A stretch of DNA of 6,994 nt from CAYSIX01 sp964431205 (GTDB lineage Bacteria; Planctomycetota; Phycisphaerae; Phycisphaerales; Phycisphaeraceae). The notes beneath the pieces were generated by a model. The model was not told where the DNA came from. It saw only the letters and a list, made by a program, of their open reading frames with translations, and ran no database searches. Shown here in pieces: positions 5,616-6,994 of the stretch (positions are counted from its first letter, which is position 1; each line of letters begins with the position of its first letter). Location: assembly GCA_964431205.1 (NCBI GenBank), contig CAYSIX010000214.1, positions 1-6,994 of the forward strand, given 5' to 3'. A program made the position numbers and the translations under genes.

Positions 5616-5712
5616 GCCGCTCGTTTGACCGGTAGTTGCCGCGCAAGGATCCGGTGATTCCTGTTCAGGGTGGAAGCAGGGCTTGAAGGGTTCACAGATT
5701 CCAGAGCAGTGC

Positions 5713-6462
5713 ATGGCCTTCGGCGTCGAGCCGAGCGACCGGCCTTACCACCTGCGGCTGGCGCGGTACGCGGCGCTGGCCGAGTCAATCGCCGAGTTCG
5801 TCCGCGCCCGGCCGAGCCAGCCCGACCGACCCCTGCGGCTGCTCGACGCCGGCGCGGGCAACGGCCGGACGCTTCGGTATCTCGAAGCGCTGGGCGTGAC
5901 CGATCGGATCGAGTTCCACGCCGTCGAGTTCGACCCCTGGCGGATCGAGCGGATCTACGCCCCCGACCGTTGGCACGCGATCATCCGTGGGGACCTGACC
6001 GAGGGCGTGCCCTTCGCCGATCGCAGCTTCGACGTTGTCGTCTGCGAGCAGGTGCTCGAGCACTTGGAGGACCCGGAATCGGTCGTGCGTGAGCTGGTGC
6101 GTGTGCTGCGGCCCGGCGGGCTGATGATTGTCGGCGTGCCCACGTTCCCGCCGCTGCTCCTGCACCTGCGCAAGCACGTCGTGCCCGTGATTGATCGCCT
6201 GCGTGGCAAGCGCCGCGAGCACGTGCAGGTCTTCGACACCCGGTCGCTGCGGCGGCTGATTCGACGCGCCGGCGACATGCGCGTGATCGAGGTCCGCGGC
6301 TTTCGGGTGGTTTCGGGCGGCCTGGTGGCCGGGCTGGAGCACCACCGCTGGTGGTACCGGCTCAACCGTCGGCTGGGCCGATGGTTCCCCTGGTGTTGCA
6401 TCGAGATCCAGGCGCTGGCCAGGCGGTGCAGCGCGCTGGGGCTGTTGGCGGGTGCGGCCTGA
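5713..6462 (+). CDS. Class I SAM-dependent methyltransferase (Methyltransf_11-like)
   Basis: A 249-residue cytosolic-type methyltransferase with a Rossmann-like SAM domain in the first ~145 residues. Visible: motif I LLDAGAGNGRT (43-53, Asp45 and the glycine loop), an acidic residue ending the second strand (FHAVEFDP, 68-75), GDLTEGVPFADRSFDVVVC (93-111) with the typical motif II, EQVLEHLEDPESVVRELVRV (112-131) and motif III LRPGGLMIVGVP (132-143). The remaining ~100 residues are basic and aromatic-rich (HHRWWYRLNRR at 210-220, RWFPWCCIEIQALARR at 223-238), perhaps for acceptor or membrane-surface contact. The acceptor cannot be deduced; related enzymes act on lipids, quinones, polyketides or surface sugars. 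Start choice is uncertain: the ATG at 5713 has no Shine-Dalgarno site, while an in-frame TTG at 5683 (10 residues longer) has GGGTGGA about 9 bases upstream. It converges on the ACT-domain gene with a 97-base gap between the stop codons. Confidence 0.9.
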   Translation: MAFGVEPSDRPYHLRLARYAALAESIAEFVRARPSQPDRPLRLLDAGAGNGRTLRYLEALGVTDRIEFHAVEFDPWRIERIYAPDRWHAIIRGDLTEGVPFADRSFDVVVCEQVLEHLEDPESVVRELVRVLRPGGLMIVGVPTFPPLLLHLRKHVVPVIDRLRGKRREHVQVFDTRSLRRLIRRAGDMRVIEVRGFRVVSGGLVAGLEHHRWWYRLNRRLGRWFPWCCIEIQALARRCSALGLLAGAA

Positions 6463-6562
6463 TCGCGGGGGTCACGCCCACCACCCGGCGCGCACGGGCT
6501 CGCCGCCGCACGGCCGCGTCCGATGTGGCAAGCCTGTGGCCACGCTCGCTCAGGGTCGCCCC
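6463..6562. other. Convergent spacer between methyltransferase and ACT-domain gene
   Basis: 100 bases (including neither stop codon) without a gene. The only pairing seen is GTGGC (6525-6529) with GCCAC (6539-6543), a 5-bp stem with a 9-base loop and no U-tract. This is too weak to call a terminator. Confidence 0.4.
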
Positions 6563-6994
6563 TCAGCGTTCGGCGCTGCCGGTGGCGTTGTCGCCCAGGT
6601 CGTTCTCGCCCAGGAGGGTGAACATCTTGCGGCGCAGGATCTGGGTCGACAGGACGATGTCGTCGGTGCTCAGGACGATGCAGGGTCGGCCGCGGGGCTG
6701 GTAAAGCAGGGGATAGGCGTAATGGATGCTGACCTCGGCGGCCAGGAGGTTGCGACACAGGTCGGAGAGCTGCTGGCTGGGGGCGAGCTCGGCGACGATG
6801 ACATCGGCCTCGCTGAAGGGCAGGTCGTTGCGGCGGAGCAGGCGTCGGGCCAGCTCGGCGTTGGAGGTCAGCACGCGGACGACGGCGTGGCCGGTCGAGT
6901 CGACCACGCTCAGGGCGGCGAGGGTCAGTTGCTGGCCGACGAAGACCTCGAGCAGGTCGAGCAGCTTGCCGACGCGGTTGTCGAGGAAGACGCT
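6563..6994 (-). CDS. Tandem ACT-domain protein, C-terminal part (N-terminus outside window)
   Basis: The minus-strand frame is open from the right window edge to a TGA at 6565-6563, giving 143 residues. The visible part starts SVFLDNRVGKLLDLLEVF, the N-terminal strand and helix of an ACT domain (ligand-turn N-R-V-G-K in place of the common N-K-P-G-x). LTLAALSVVDSTGHAVVRVL (23-42) follows as strands 2-3. A second ACT-like unit begins at VIVAEL (65-70), with QQLSDLCRNLLAAEVSIHYAY (74-94) and the final strand near RPCIVLSTDD (103-112). ACT domains bind small ligands, mostly amino acids, and regulate metabolism; stand-alone tandem ACT proteins of this layout are usually regulatory without catalytic domains. 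The tail (LGENDLGDNATGSAER) is polar. A GTG at 6907 could be mistaken for the start, but it falls inside the first ACT domain, so the gene continues upstream. Which ligand it senses is not visible. Confidence 0.8.
   Translation of the reverse strand, partial: SVFLDNRVGKLLDLLEVFVGQQLTLAALSVVDSTGHAVVRVLTSNAELARRLLRRNDLPFSEADVIVAELAPSQQLSDLCRNLLAAEVSIHYAYPLLYQPRGRPCIVLSTDDIVLSTQILRRKMFTLLGENDLGDNATGSAER

Larger units (their letters stand above)
5258..5712. other. Gene-free 455-bp region between divergent paralogue B and the methyltransferase
   Basis: Short open frames here give Arg/Pro-rich, low-complexity translations with no recognisable domain, so I call no gene. It holds a 6-bp GC stem with a 4-base loop (CCGGCG 5379-5384, CGCCGG 5389-5394), the REP-like hairpin at 5415-5433, the palindrome TAGACGTCTA at 5485-5494 and the TATCAT element at 5610-5615. 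An AT-richer patch near 5341-5352 (TACTAA on the minus strand) is a weak candidate -10 for paralogue B. Confidence 0.6.

Noticed and set aside
5670..6092. GTG-started plus-strand open frame of 140 codons overlapping the methyltransferase start
   Set aside because: It is a shifted frame of the methyltransferase gene with an Arg/Ala/Pro-rich translation. The overlapping frame contains all SAM-binding motifs.

Overview
The window is about 7 kb of very GC-rich bacterial DNA with seven protein-coding genes and one 10-base run of N. The GC-rich codon use, the near absence of strong Shine-Dalgarno sites, the dispersed-looking GC hairpin near 5415 and the protein types (a short C-terminus with a PTWTEVLEVMRKLGYRK stretch, a tandem ACT-domain protein, membrane proteins with an AGEEISWGQ motif) suggest a Planctomycetota genome, perhaps Phycisphaerae. 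This is inference from general familiarity; no marker gene is present. The N run points to a draft or metagenome assembly.

Layout. 1-207 (+) is the C-terminus of an unrecognised gene. 239-1042 (-) encodes a VTT/TVP38-type (SNARE-associated/DedA-like) membrane protein convergent with it. A 205-bp divergent promoter region leads to 1248-2063 (+), an SDR oxidoreductase whose catalytic-serine segment falls in the N run. 11 bases later, 2075-3484 (+) encodes a complete dihydrolipoyl dehydrogenase (lpdA). 3564-4415 (+) and 4466-5257 (-) are two convergent multi-pass membrane proteins that are paralogues of each other. A 455-bp region without a convincing gene (5258-5712) holds a REP-like hairpin, a small perfect palindrome and a promoter-like element. 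It precedes 5713-6462 (+), a class I SAM-dependent methyltransferase. 6563-6994 (-) is the C-terminal part of a tandem ACT-domain protein that runs off the right edge.

No obvious pathway joins the genes. SDR and lpdA may be co-transcribed, but no E1/E2 or glycine-cleavage partner of lpdA is in the window. The most unusual structure is the tail-to-tail pair of AGEEISWGQ membrane proteins. Each carries the same 32-bp sequence in the same reading frame, so the copies form a perfect inverted repeat about 970 bp apart. This would allow gene conversion, or an inversion that swaps the C-terminal halves of the two proteins in frame. I see no mobile element, CRISPR array, tRNA or rRNA.
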